The translations under genes were made by a program, and so were the position numbers. From the NCBI GenBank assembly GCA_021794335.1, contig JAJYQZ010000255.1, positions 1-6,048 on the forward strand: a stretch of 6,048 nucleotides of DNA, read 5' to 3'. Shown one piece after another: positions 1 through 4,806 of the stretch. The notes under the pieces were generated by a model that saw only the letters and a list, made by a program, of their open reading frames with translations, was not told the DNA's origin and did not search any database. Every line of letters begins with the position of its first letter. Within the stretch, counting starts at the first letter, position 1. The stretch is from a bacterium. GTDB taxonomy: Bacteria; SZUA-79; Acidulodesulfobacterales; Acidulodesulfobacteraceae.

Positions 1-250
1 CCATATCTTGATAATTATAAGACTTAAGCCCGCCGGGATACCCGCTGTGAAAATGGTATTCCTTATCCGTTGTTTTTTTACCCGTCAACTTAGCCTTTGC
101 GCTATTTATAACGATAACAAAATCTCCATTGTCGGCATAAGGCGTCCAGTCAGGTTTATCCTTGCCCATGAGCTTGTTGGCGGCAAAACCGGCAACCCTT
201 CCCAAACTGACACCCTTTGCATCTATCAATACCCATTTGCTTTCCGCCAT
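1..250 (-). CDS. rplM: 50S ribosomal protein L13, N-terminal 83 residues (gene runs off the left edge)
   Basis: Reading the minus strand from the ATG at 250-248 gives 83 codons with no stop up to the window edge. The protein begins [18 protein letters not shown] and has the L13 landmarks in the right order: W-x-[VL]-I-D-A near residues 6-11, LGR at 16-18, GDFVIVINS at 42-50, KLTGKK at 54-59 and the [10 protein letters not shown] segment at 68-77. L13 is an early-assembling protein of the large ribosomal subunit, usually about 140-150 residues, so roughly 60% is visible. The start is well supported: AGGGGGA lies 5 nt upstream and a sigma70-like promoter lies further up. In most bacteria rpsI (S9) follows directly; here that would lie outside the window. 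No defect is seen in the visible part. Confidence 0.96.
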   Translation of the reverse strand, partial: MAESKWVLIDAKGVSLGRVAGFAANKLMGKDKPDWTPYADNGDFVIVINSAKAKLTGKKTTDKEYHFHSGYPGGLKSYNYQDM

Positions 251-262
251 ATTTATCCCCCT
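251..262 (-). promoter_or_regulatory. Strong Shine-Dalgarno of rplM
   Basis: On the minus strand AGGGGGA (262-256) is followed by the 5-nt spacer TAAAT and then the ATG at 250. It is one of the strongest ribosome binding sites in the window, as expected for a ribosomal protein gene, and it fixes the start. Confidence 0.8.
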
Positions 263-319
263 GAGTTTCCTTGCTTATCTATAAAACTATAATTTTAACC
301 AAATTAAGTGTAGTTTAAT

Positions 320-348
320 ATTATTTAATAAATTTACTTTTTTGTCAA
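320..348 (-). promoter_or_regulatory. Sigma70-type promoter of rplM
   Basis: The minus strand has a perfect -35 box TTGACA (348-343), a 17-nt AT-rich spacer and AATAAT (325-320), which matches 5 of 6 bases of the -10 consensus. Initiation would fall near 313 and leave an untranslated leader of about 60 nt before the rplM ATG. An alternative -10, TAATAT at 323-318, would need a 19-nt spacer. It is the only promoter-like sequence between rplM and the repeat element, so rplM appears to start its own transcript instead of being read from the HPP gene. Confidence 0.65.
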
Positions 349-393
349 GGATTTTTTTAGACCCAAACCCCGATTTAGAATTTTATTTTCTGG

Positions 394-413
394 ATTCCCG
401 CTTTCGCGGGAAT
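394..413. repeat. dRS3-like 20-bp palindromic repeat, left copy
   Basis: ATTCCCGCTTTCGCGGGAAT is a hairpin with an 8-bp stem and a 4-nt loop, which reads GAAA on the minus strand. It fits the ATTCCC-N8-GGGAAT pattern of the neisserial dRS3 repeat. It is the core of the 28-bp unit at 390-417. Confidence 0.75.
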
Positions 414-485
414 GACAATACAGTGATTTAAAATTTCACCTATTGGATGTCCCAACCCGCTTCAGCGTTAATCCGTACAAATGTC

Positions 486-505
486 ATTCCCGCGAAAGCG
501 GGAAT
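486..505. repeat. dRS3-like 20-bp palindromic repeat, right copy
   Basis: This is the exact reverse complement of the left copy, with an 8-bp stem and a GAAA loop on the plus strand. It sits in the 28-bp unit at 482-509 and fits the same ATTCCC-N8-GGGAAT pattern. Confidence 0.75.
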
Positions 506-580
506 CCAGTGTTATTTAATATTAGAACTTATAAATATTTTCTAAATCTGGATTTAGGTTAGAGGATTATATTGCCCGTT

Positions 581-1120
581 TCACAACCAGTATTCGGGAT
601 ATTTTCTGTGTCCGGCAAGATTGTTTACCAAAAGGGCAATAATTAAAAGCACCGTAGCCCCAAGACCCGCAGGAATCAGCGCATACAAATATCCCAAACG
701 ATATATGGCCTTACCGCCGATTACGGCTATGAGCGCGGTTGCCCCTCCGGGCGGATGCAATGTTTTTGTCGCATGCATAACCATAATCGCCAGAGATACC
801 GCAAGGGCAGAGGCTAACGCAATATCATGCCCAAAAAGCTTATAACATGTCACGCCTACCAGACCTGAAAGAACATGTCCCCCTATCAGATTTCTCGGCT
901 GCGCCAGAGGGCTTTTTATAGCGGCGTAAATAAGCACCGCAGATGCGCCAAAAGACCCTATAAATAAAGTCATATCCTTTGGAGTAAAGTATTTGAAAGA
1001 AAGGTATCCGCATATGAGAATCCCCAGAAATGAACCTATACCTGACCATATAATTTCTATGAAGTTAACCTCCGAAGGGTTTTCTCCGCCGCCTCTCATC
1101 TTTTTAAAATATTCCTTCAA
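581..1120 (-). CDS. HPP-family integral membrane protein
   Basis: The 179-residue protein carries the signatures of the HPP family (PF04982): GSFGASAVLIY at 55-65, SPLAQPRN at 70-77 followed by GGH at 80-82, and the naming motif HPPGGATAL at 122-130. Hydrophobic stretches near 21-43, 50-68, 79-96, 99-116 and 144-167 suggest four or five membrane helices in the inner membrane. Some HPP proteins of cyanobacteria and plastids have been linked to nitrite transport, but the substrate of this one cannot be read from the sequence. The start is probably TTG at 1120-1118: GGGGAG lies 9 nt upstream, and the codon sits 2 nt after the stop of the CBS gene. An ATG at residue 8 (1099-1097) is the alternative; its nearest purine-rich stretch, AAGGA, lies 13 nt away. 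The tight spacing implies translation coupled to the CBS gene. Confidence 0.9.
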   Translation of the reverse strand: MKEYFKKMRGGGENPSEVNFIEIIWSGIGSFLGILICGYLSFKYFTPKDMTLFIGSFGASAVLIYAAIKSPLAQPRNLIGGHVLSGLVGVTCYKLFGHDIALASALAVSLAIMVMHATKTLHPPGGATALIAVIGGKAIYRLGYLYALIPAGLGATVLLIIALLVNNLAGHRKYPEYWL

Positions 1121-1122
1121 TT

Positions 1123-1710
1123 TTAAATGCTCCCCGTATTATTTACGATATCCCCTGTCGATATAATTCCTATAAGACCGCCGTTTTTATCGACAACCGG
1201 CAGGCTGTTTATTCCAAATTCAACTAATTTATTGGCCGCTTCTTTAATTCCTGTATCAGAAAATACGGTTATAGCGGGAGAAGTCATTATATCCTTAACC
1301 TTTTTTGCTAAGGCTTTATGATAATGTGGCGCCGGTTCGCCGATAATATGCCTTAAAATATCTCTAAAGGTATGATCTTTTGCGATACCGGCAGCTACAA
1401 TAATATCTTTATGTGTAACAATGCCGATAACCTTATTTTTATCGTCAACCACGGGCAAACCCGATATTTTATTTTCCGACAACAGGCGAACCGCTTCCTG
1501 AATGTCCGAATTCCCCGTTATGGTTATAACGCCTGCGGTCATTATCTTGCCGACGGCAACGGACGACAGCCTTTGCTTTGCGTGATTTAAAGCATGCCTG
1601 TATATCTCTTTAAAATCTTCTAAGGAAATATCAAAATATGCGTTAATTTCTTTAAACGCAATCCTGATATCTTCGTCCGATATTTCTAAAATCTCAAAAT
1701 TTTCTTTCAT
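1123..1710 (-). CDS. Protein with tandem CBS domains (putative nucleotide-sensing partner of the HPP protein)
   Basis: The 195-residue protein has a short helical N-terminus (about 10-50, with DEDIRIAFKEINAYFDIS and an EDFKEIYRHA segment) and two CBS domains. The first spans about 52-112 (VGKIMTAGVITI, then SGLPVVDD and VIGIVTHKDI). The second spans about 137-192 (VKDIMTSPAITV, then NSLPVVD and LIGIISTGDI). Paired CBS domains form a Bateman module that commonly binds adenine nucleotides such as AMP, ATP or S-adenosylmethionine and controls a partner. A similar N-terminal stretch followed by CBS domains is, to my recollection, found in HPP-CBS proteins, and the HPP gene begins 2 nt after this stop, so a two-subunit regulated membrane protein is a reasonable inference. 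The ATG at 1710 has no recognisable Shine-Dalgarno sequence. No catalytic domain is present. Confidence 0.9.
   Translation of the reverse strand: MKENFEILEISDEDIRIAFKEINAYFDISLEDFKEIYRHALNHAKQRLSSVAVGKIMTAGVITITGNSDIQEAVRLLSENKISGLPVVDDKNKVIGIVTHKDIIVAAGIAKDHTFRDILRHIIGEPAPHYHKALAKKVKDIMTSPAITVFSDTGIKEAANKLVEFGINSLPVVDKNGGLIGIISTGDIVNNTGSI
1130..1135 (-). promoter_or_regulatory. Ribosome binding site supporting a TTG start of the HPP gene
   Basis: GGGGAG on the minus strand lies inside the last codons of the CBS gene, 9 nt before the TTG at 1120. Its position favours TTG over the ATG seven codons downstream. Confidence 0.55.
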
Positions 1711-1731
1711 AAATAAAAAGGTAATTCAGGT

Positions 1732-1785
1732 AAAAAAATAAAAAATAGTTTTATAATTATATATACATGTATATATAATTATAAA
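1732..1785 (-). terminator. Possible AT-only hairpin terminator after the Fe-S protein gene
   Basis: On the minus strand a perfect palindrome (1785-1750) is followed 2 nt later by a T-rich tract (1747-1732, with runs of six and seven T). A long stem followed by U-rich RNA is the layout of an intrinsic terminator and would close the transcript of the right-hand operon. The stem is almost entirely A-U, with a single C-G pair close to the loop, so its strength is doubtful. The site may instead be an operator. Confidence 0.35.
1750..1785. repeat. Perfect 36-bp palindrome, centre ACATGT
   Basis: All 18 bases from 1750 to 1767 pair with 1785 down to 1768, with no mismatch and no spacer. The arms run TTTATAATTATATATACA and its complement, and each arm holds a TATAAT box pointing inward. 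The palindrome lies 39 nt upstream of the CBS start and 6 nt from the TTGACA box of the rightward promoter. This is a plausible place for a dimeric regulator to control transcription in both directions. AT-rich DNA makes short palindromes common, but one of this length without mismatch is notable. Confidence 0.7.
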
Positions 1786-1791
1786 TGATTC

Positions 1792-1821
1792 TTGACACGG
1801 AATAATATAATACACTATACT
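1792..1821 (+). promoter_or_regulatory. Sigma70-like promoter pointing rightwards, antisense to the Fe-S gene
   Basis: TTGACA (1792-1797) is followed by an 18-nt spacer and TATACT (1816-1821, 5 of 6 to consensus). Transcription would begin near 1828 and run into the 3' end of the minus-strand Fe-S protein gene, where no long plus-strand gene exists. AGAAGG (1857-1862) and an ATG at 1872 follow. The boxes are convincing, but there is no obvious product. Confidence 0.4.
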
Positions 1822-1869
1822 ATAATGGATGAGATTTGGGAATAATCAAAAATTATAGAAGGTTATTTT

Positions 1870-2991
1870 TTATGAAATTTCATCTTGAGAAAGTAACATT
1901 CTTTGTTTCGAAACCTCTTTCAAATTTTTTGCCTTATACATTCTAACAGCCCCAAAACTGCATATATCTTTACATAAATTGCACCCTGTGCATAAAAACG
2001 GCTCCAGTAATATTTTGCTTTTTCCATAGCTTAAAGCGCCTGTCGGGCATAATTCCCAGCAATTTCCGCAAAAAACGCAATTTTTATTTAGTTTCGGAAG
2101 CCTTATATTTAGCGGCGACACTAAGTCTTTATTGTTTTTTAAAAAAAGAAAGATGCTCCTGCGCTTCTCGAGGAAATGTTTATTGATTTTTTTATCGTTT
2201 TTATCACCCAAATCTATATAATTAGAATAAAGCTCGGAAAAAGGCAAATCGTCAACGGATAAATCCTGCGCAAATTTTTTCGCGTTATCTTTAATACCTT
2301 TAATGGAATTTTTAAAAAACTCCCTTCTGCCCAAATTTTCATCTTTACCGTTACCGCCGTCATTTTTACCGCCTGTTTTTATGCCGCCGAGCGTCCCCCC
2401 TGTTTTATTATCGTCGTTTTTTAAGGCATCCAAAAATGAACGGGCATCGAACTCGCTAATGTTTATCTCTTTGAAATTTTCCTCCGCATTCAAAAATCCG
2501 GCTATTTCTTTTATCCTTTTAATAGTTTTGCCGTGGAAATAATTATATTTGCACGAATTACAATCTCCCGTAATAAAAAATAAATTATTCCCCTCTTTCA
2601 GGCAGGTAATTATATCTAAGGTATCCGCCTCATAAACACATTCGATTTTATCATTAATTTTTTCTATATTTGTTTTGGAGCAAAAATAGTATATGCCGTC
2701 CGCAACCGCCAGATATTTTTTTGGCTCTTCTCCGGTTTTTTGTTTAACGCCGAACACATAATTGGGACACATATAAAGGCAGGCATTACAATTTGTACAG
2801 CTTTTAAGAATTTGAATATCGGTATCGGTTATTTTTATCGACAAATCGGGGCATCTGTCTATGCATTCATAACAACTTGCCATCGGGCTTTTCAGCCTGA
2901 CGCAATAATCCCGGCTGACGGATATGCCGCTGCTTCCGCTTCCGTTATTTAAAAATTTTTCCAATAAATTAAAAAGGCTTACGGGATTCAT
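1870..2991 (-). CDS. Multi-cluster 4Fe-4S ferredoxin-type protein next to mobB
   Basis: The 373-residue protein has two pairs of ferredoxin-like cysteine groups separated by a long middle. The N-terminal groups are C30/C40/C43/C47 (first gap widened to nine residues) and the canonical C65/C68/C71/C75. The C-terminal groups are C305/C308/C311/C315 and C334/C337/C340/C344, both CxxCxxCxxxC. The set would hold four [4Fe-4S] clusters and carry electrons in the cytoplasm. The middle has five more cysteines (104, 118, 130, 144, 147) and a flexible Gly/Asn/Lys-rich linker (about 192-219). After the linker comes GRREFFKN at 221-228, which looks like a twin-arginine motif but lies far from the N-terminus and has no hydrophobic stretch behind it. 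No membrane helix is seen. The ATG at 2991 is 5 nt past the mobB stop, so the two genes are probably co-expressed. A role as electron carrier or assembly partner for a molybdoenzyme is inferred from that context and resembles NapF-like proteins only in general design. Confidence 0.85.
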   Translation of the reverse strand: MNPVSLFNLLEKFLNNGSGSSGISVSRDYCVRLKSPMASCYECIDRCPDLSIKITDTDIQILKSCTNCNACLYMCPNYVFGVKQKTGEEPKKYLAVADGIYYFCSKTNIEKINDKIECVYEADTLDIITCLKEGNNLFFITGDCNSCKYNYFHGKTIKRIKEIAGFLNAEENFKEINISEFDARSFLDALKNDDNKTGGTLGGIKTGGKNDGGNGKDENLGRREFFKNSIKGIKDNAKKFAQDLSVDDLPFSELYSNYIDLGDKNDKKINKHFLEKRRSIFLFLKNNKDLVSPLNIRLPKLNKNCVFCGNCWELCPTGALSYGKSKILLEPFLCTGCNLCKDICSFGAVRMYKAKNLKEVSKQRMLLSQDEIS

Positions 2992-2996
2992 GGTAT

Positions 2997-3539
2997 TTAA
3001 ACGCCTATTATCTCTTTTTCAATGAAATCCGCAATCTTTTCGGCATCGTTTATATTTATTTGAGGTACTTTTAAATCTTTAATAAAATCGTCCCCGCAAA
3101 CAAGGATCAAATTAGGGTCGTTTTTATATTTAATATCCATATCCGGGGAAATTTCTTTTCTTAAAAGTTCTATCTTGGGTATGCTTAAATCCTTAAACCC
3201 TTCTATTATAACTATGTCGGAACCGCCGAAAAATTTTAAGATTATATCTTTAATTCCGCACGGCGTTTCCATATCGCTAAAAAAAACCATCTTTTTTTCC
3301 GAAAGAAGCATAGTCGAGCAGGCGCCCGCGTTTTTATGCCTCCATGAGTCTTTTCCCGGAATATCGGCATCGAAATCATGGTCGGTATGCTTGAGGGATG
3401 AAACCTTGTAACCCTTTTCCGCAAGTATTTTTATTATCTTTTCGATTAAGGTAGTTTTGCCCGTACCGGATTTGGCGATAAACGAAACGATTTTAGGGGG
3501 GTTTTTCGCGTTATTAATATTTGCGTTATTTTTTGCCAT
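2997..3539 (-). CDS. mobB: Molybdopterin-guanine dinucleotide biosynthesis protein B
   Basis: The 180-residue GTP-binding protein matches the usual size of MobB. After a short Asn/Lys-rich lead it has a P-loop in the stretch AKSGTGKTTL (22-31), in which alanine replaces the usual first glycine. It also has the family segment KHTDHDFDADIPGKDSWRH (50-68) with AGA just after it, and a Walker B-like DIVIIEGFK at 108-116. MobB is a cytoplasmic nucleotide-binding accessory protein that works with MobA in attaching GMP to molybdopterin to make the guanine dinucleotide cofactor of DMSO-reductase-type molybdoenzymes. It is often dispensable in the laboratory. No mobA is visible here. The ATG at 3539 is 23 nt after the Dus stop and has only weak purines upstream. 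The Fe-S gene follows after 5 nt, which ties the pair to molybdoenzyme function. Confidence 0.93.
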   Translation of the reverse strand: MAKNNANINNAKNPPKIVSFIAKSGTGKTTLIEKIIKILAEKGYKVSSLKHTDHDFDADIPGKDSWRHKNAGACSTMLLSEKKMVFFSDMETPCGIKDIILKFFGGSDIVIIEGFKDLSIPKIELLRKEISPDMDIKYKNDPNLILVCGDDFIKDLKVPQININDAEKIADFIEKEIIGV

Positions 3540-3562
3540 AATCTTAGTTCATAACATTAGTT

Positions 3563-4528
3563 TCAGGCGAAATCACTCTCGTCTGTTATCGTTTTCAATA
3601 TACTTACCAATTCTTTTTCATTTTGGGCATTATTGACCCCGCTTCTTAAACCCTTTGATCCCTTAAATCCCCTTAAAAAACTGTACAGATGAGGCCTGAT
3701 GAGTTTATGCCCTCTTTCTTTTCCGTAAAACAGGTTCATTTCTTCCATAAGCCCTAAAATTATGTCTGTTTTTAGCTTAATATCCGTTAAATATATTTTT
3801 TCCGGAAGCGTTCCCGCGTTCAAATATTCCGTAAATATCCACGGCTTGCCGATTGCGCCCCTTGCAAACATAATTCCGTCGGCAGAGGTAAAATCCTGTA
3901 TCCTCAAGGCGTCATTTATGGTAAAAACATCGCCGCTTGCATATACCGGAATAGCAATTTCTTCCTTAAGCTTTTTTGTCAGCGAGTGGTCTGCCGCACC
4001 CCCAAACATTAAAGTCCTCGTCCTTGGGTGAAAAAATACCGCATCGACGCCGGATAACTCGGCAATTTTACCTATTTCCAGAAAATTAACCGAATTTTCG
4101 TCAAATCCGCTTCTGATTTTTATCGTAAAGATAGAATCTTTAACTGCCTGCCTGACGGCTTTAACTATAAGGGAAAACAACTTTACATCTTTCAAAATTG
4201 CGCTGCCCGCCCCTGTTTTCACAACCTTTTTGACGGGACACCCCATATTCACATCGATAACTTTAAAACCGTTATCGGCCGCCTTTTTTGCGGCTTGAGC
4301 CAGAATAACCGGGTTGCTTCCAAAAAGCTGGATCCCGGTTTTATCTATGTCGTTTCCGGTTTTAAGCAGTTCCAGCGTCCCTCTGTCGTTATGCAAAAAA
4401 CCGTCAGCGCTTATCATTTCGGTAAAACAAAATTCCGCCCCGTATTTTAATGCAATTTTCCTGAAGGGATAGCCTGTTATCCCGGCCATGGGGGCAAGAA
4501 TAGATTTGCCTATATCGACTTTCTTCAT
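3563..4528 (-). CDS. dus: tRNA-dihydrouridine synthase
   Basis: With the ATG at 4528 the protein has 321 residues, normal for the Dus family. These FMN enzymes reduce specific uridines in the tRNA D-loop region to dihydrouridine using NADPH. Visible signatures are APMAGITGYPFR (12-23) with TEM at 36-38, the catalytic-cysteine segment DVNMGCPVKKVVKTGAGS (92-109, cysteine 97), KIRSG (137-141), HPRTR (167-171), ASGDV (197-201) and the phosphate-binding ARGAIGKPWIF (222-232). The frame stays open to a TTG at 4549 that would add seven residues. I prefer the ATG because the family motif begins close to it, although neither start has a good Shine-Dalgarno sequence. The overall look is DusB-like, but the C-terminal part is not clear enough to name a subfamily. 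It sits between the small protein gene and mobB, probably as an operon passenger. Confidence 0.93.
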   Translation of the reverse strand: MKKVDIGKSILAPMAGITGYPFRKIALKYGAEFCFTEMISADGFLHNDRGTLELLKTGNDIDKTGIQLFGSNPVILAQAAKKAADNGFKVIDVNMGCPVKKVVKTGAGSAILKDVKLFSLIVKAVRQAVKDSIFTIKIRSGFDENSVNFLEIGKIAELSGVDAVFFHPRTRTLMFGGAADHSLTKKLKEEIAIPVYASGDVFTINDALRIQDFTSADGIMFARGAIGKPWIFTEYLNAGTLPEKIYLTDIKLKTDIILGLMEEMNLFYGKERGHKLIRPHLYSFLRGFKGSKGLRSGVNNAQNEKELVSILKTITDESDFA

Positions 4529-4556
4529 TTTATATGATAAGCAGAGCAAATAAATA

Positions 4557-4793
4557 TTAATTAGGAAAGCTTGCGGTATTGCCTTGCGGATATAAGCTTA
4601 CGGCATAATTAAGGTATTTTATAAATTCTTCTTTTGTAGGCGCTTTTCTGATTCCTATGTTAAAAACTTTCCTCTTTTTTTCGTACCATTTGCCGAAATC
4701 TTCTTCGCTAACATCCCTGACCTCTAACAGCAATTGTTCTATTATTATGCGGAGTCCCGTTTTATTGTCAAAGCTTGCGCTATTTTCGTCCAT
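4557..4793 (-). CDS. Small protein of unknown function between the oxidoreductase and dus genes
   Basis: I do not recognise this protein. From the ATG at 4793 it has 78 residues, is highly charged, contains no cysteine and has no membrane segment or signal peptide. A helix is likely at about 12-30 (KTGLRIIIEQLLLEVRDVS). A Lys/Glu-rich stretch with KWYEKKRKVF follows at about 35-44, then a second helix near 54-65 and a Pro/Gly-containing tail. The ATG is chosen because GGAG lies 9 nt upstream; a TTG at 4808 would add five residues and overlap the oxidoreductase stop. The gene starts 5 nt after that stop, so the two are likely co-translated, and a small accessory or regulatory subunit of the oxidoreductase is possible. 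That is inference from position only. Gene reality is supported by spacing, the Shine-Dalgarno site and the codon-like composition. Confidence 0.7.
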   Translation of the reverse strand: MDENSASFDNKTGLRIIIEQLLLEVRDVSEEDFGKWYEKKRKVFNIGIRKAPTKEEFIKYLNYAVSLYPQGNTASFPN

Positions 4794-4796
4794 AAA

Positions 4797-4806
4797 CCTT
4801 ATCTCC
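4797..4806 (-). promoter_or_regulatory. Ribosome binding site choosing the ATG of the small protein gene
   Basis: The minus strand reads GGAGATAAGG here. GGAG ends 9 nt, and AAGG 3 nt, before the ATG at 4793. The site overlaps the last codons of the oxidoreductase gene, which suggests coupled translation and argues against the TTG start at 4808. Confidence 0.5.

Larger units (their letters stand above)
361..559. repeat. Nested inverted-repeat element (MITE-like or NIME-like)
   Basis: About 199 bp of non-coding DNA is built as nested inverted repeats. The outer ends, 361-380 and 540-559, are inverted copies matching at 17 of 20 positions. Inside them a 28-bp unit (390-417) recurs as an exact reverse complement (482-509), separated by 64 bp. 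TAG flanks both sides (358-360 and 560-562) and could be a 3-bp target duplication, although so short a match may be chance. No open reading frame inside resembles a transposase, so any movement would depend on a protein supplied elsewhere. The element fills most of the 330-nt gap between the HPP gene and rplM. As RNA it could fold into a long hairpin and might help end the HPP transcript, but no T-run follows it on the minus strand. Confidence 0.75.

Noticed and set aside
221..228. Residues 221-228 of the Fe-S protein as a Tat export signal (gene at 1870-2991)
   Set aside because: GRREFFKN resembles the motif, but it lies two-thirds along the protein with no hydrophobic segment behind it, so export by this route is unlikely. 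The coordinates here are residue numbers.
8..292. A 94-codon plus-strand ORF at the left end
   Set aside because: It lies opposite rplM, whose minus-strand translation is a clear L13 match with its own promoter and ribosome site.
390..509. The two 28-bp repeats as a CRISPR array
   Set aside because: There are only two units, in opposite orientation, with a 64-bp separation; CRISPR repeats are direct and regularly spaced.
361..559. A complete insertion sequence
   Set aside because: The element is about 199 bp long and no reading frame in it could encode a transposase.
840..1049. A 69-codon minus-strand ORF within the HPP gene
   Set aside because: It is in another frame of a gene with unmistakable HPP motifs and has no family features of its own.
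4529..4549. TTG at 4549 as the start of the Dus gene
   Set aside because: It adds only seven residues outside the family core and has no Shine-Dalgarno sequence; the ATG at 4528 is simpler. It cannot be fully excluded.
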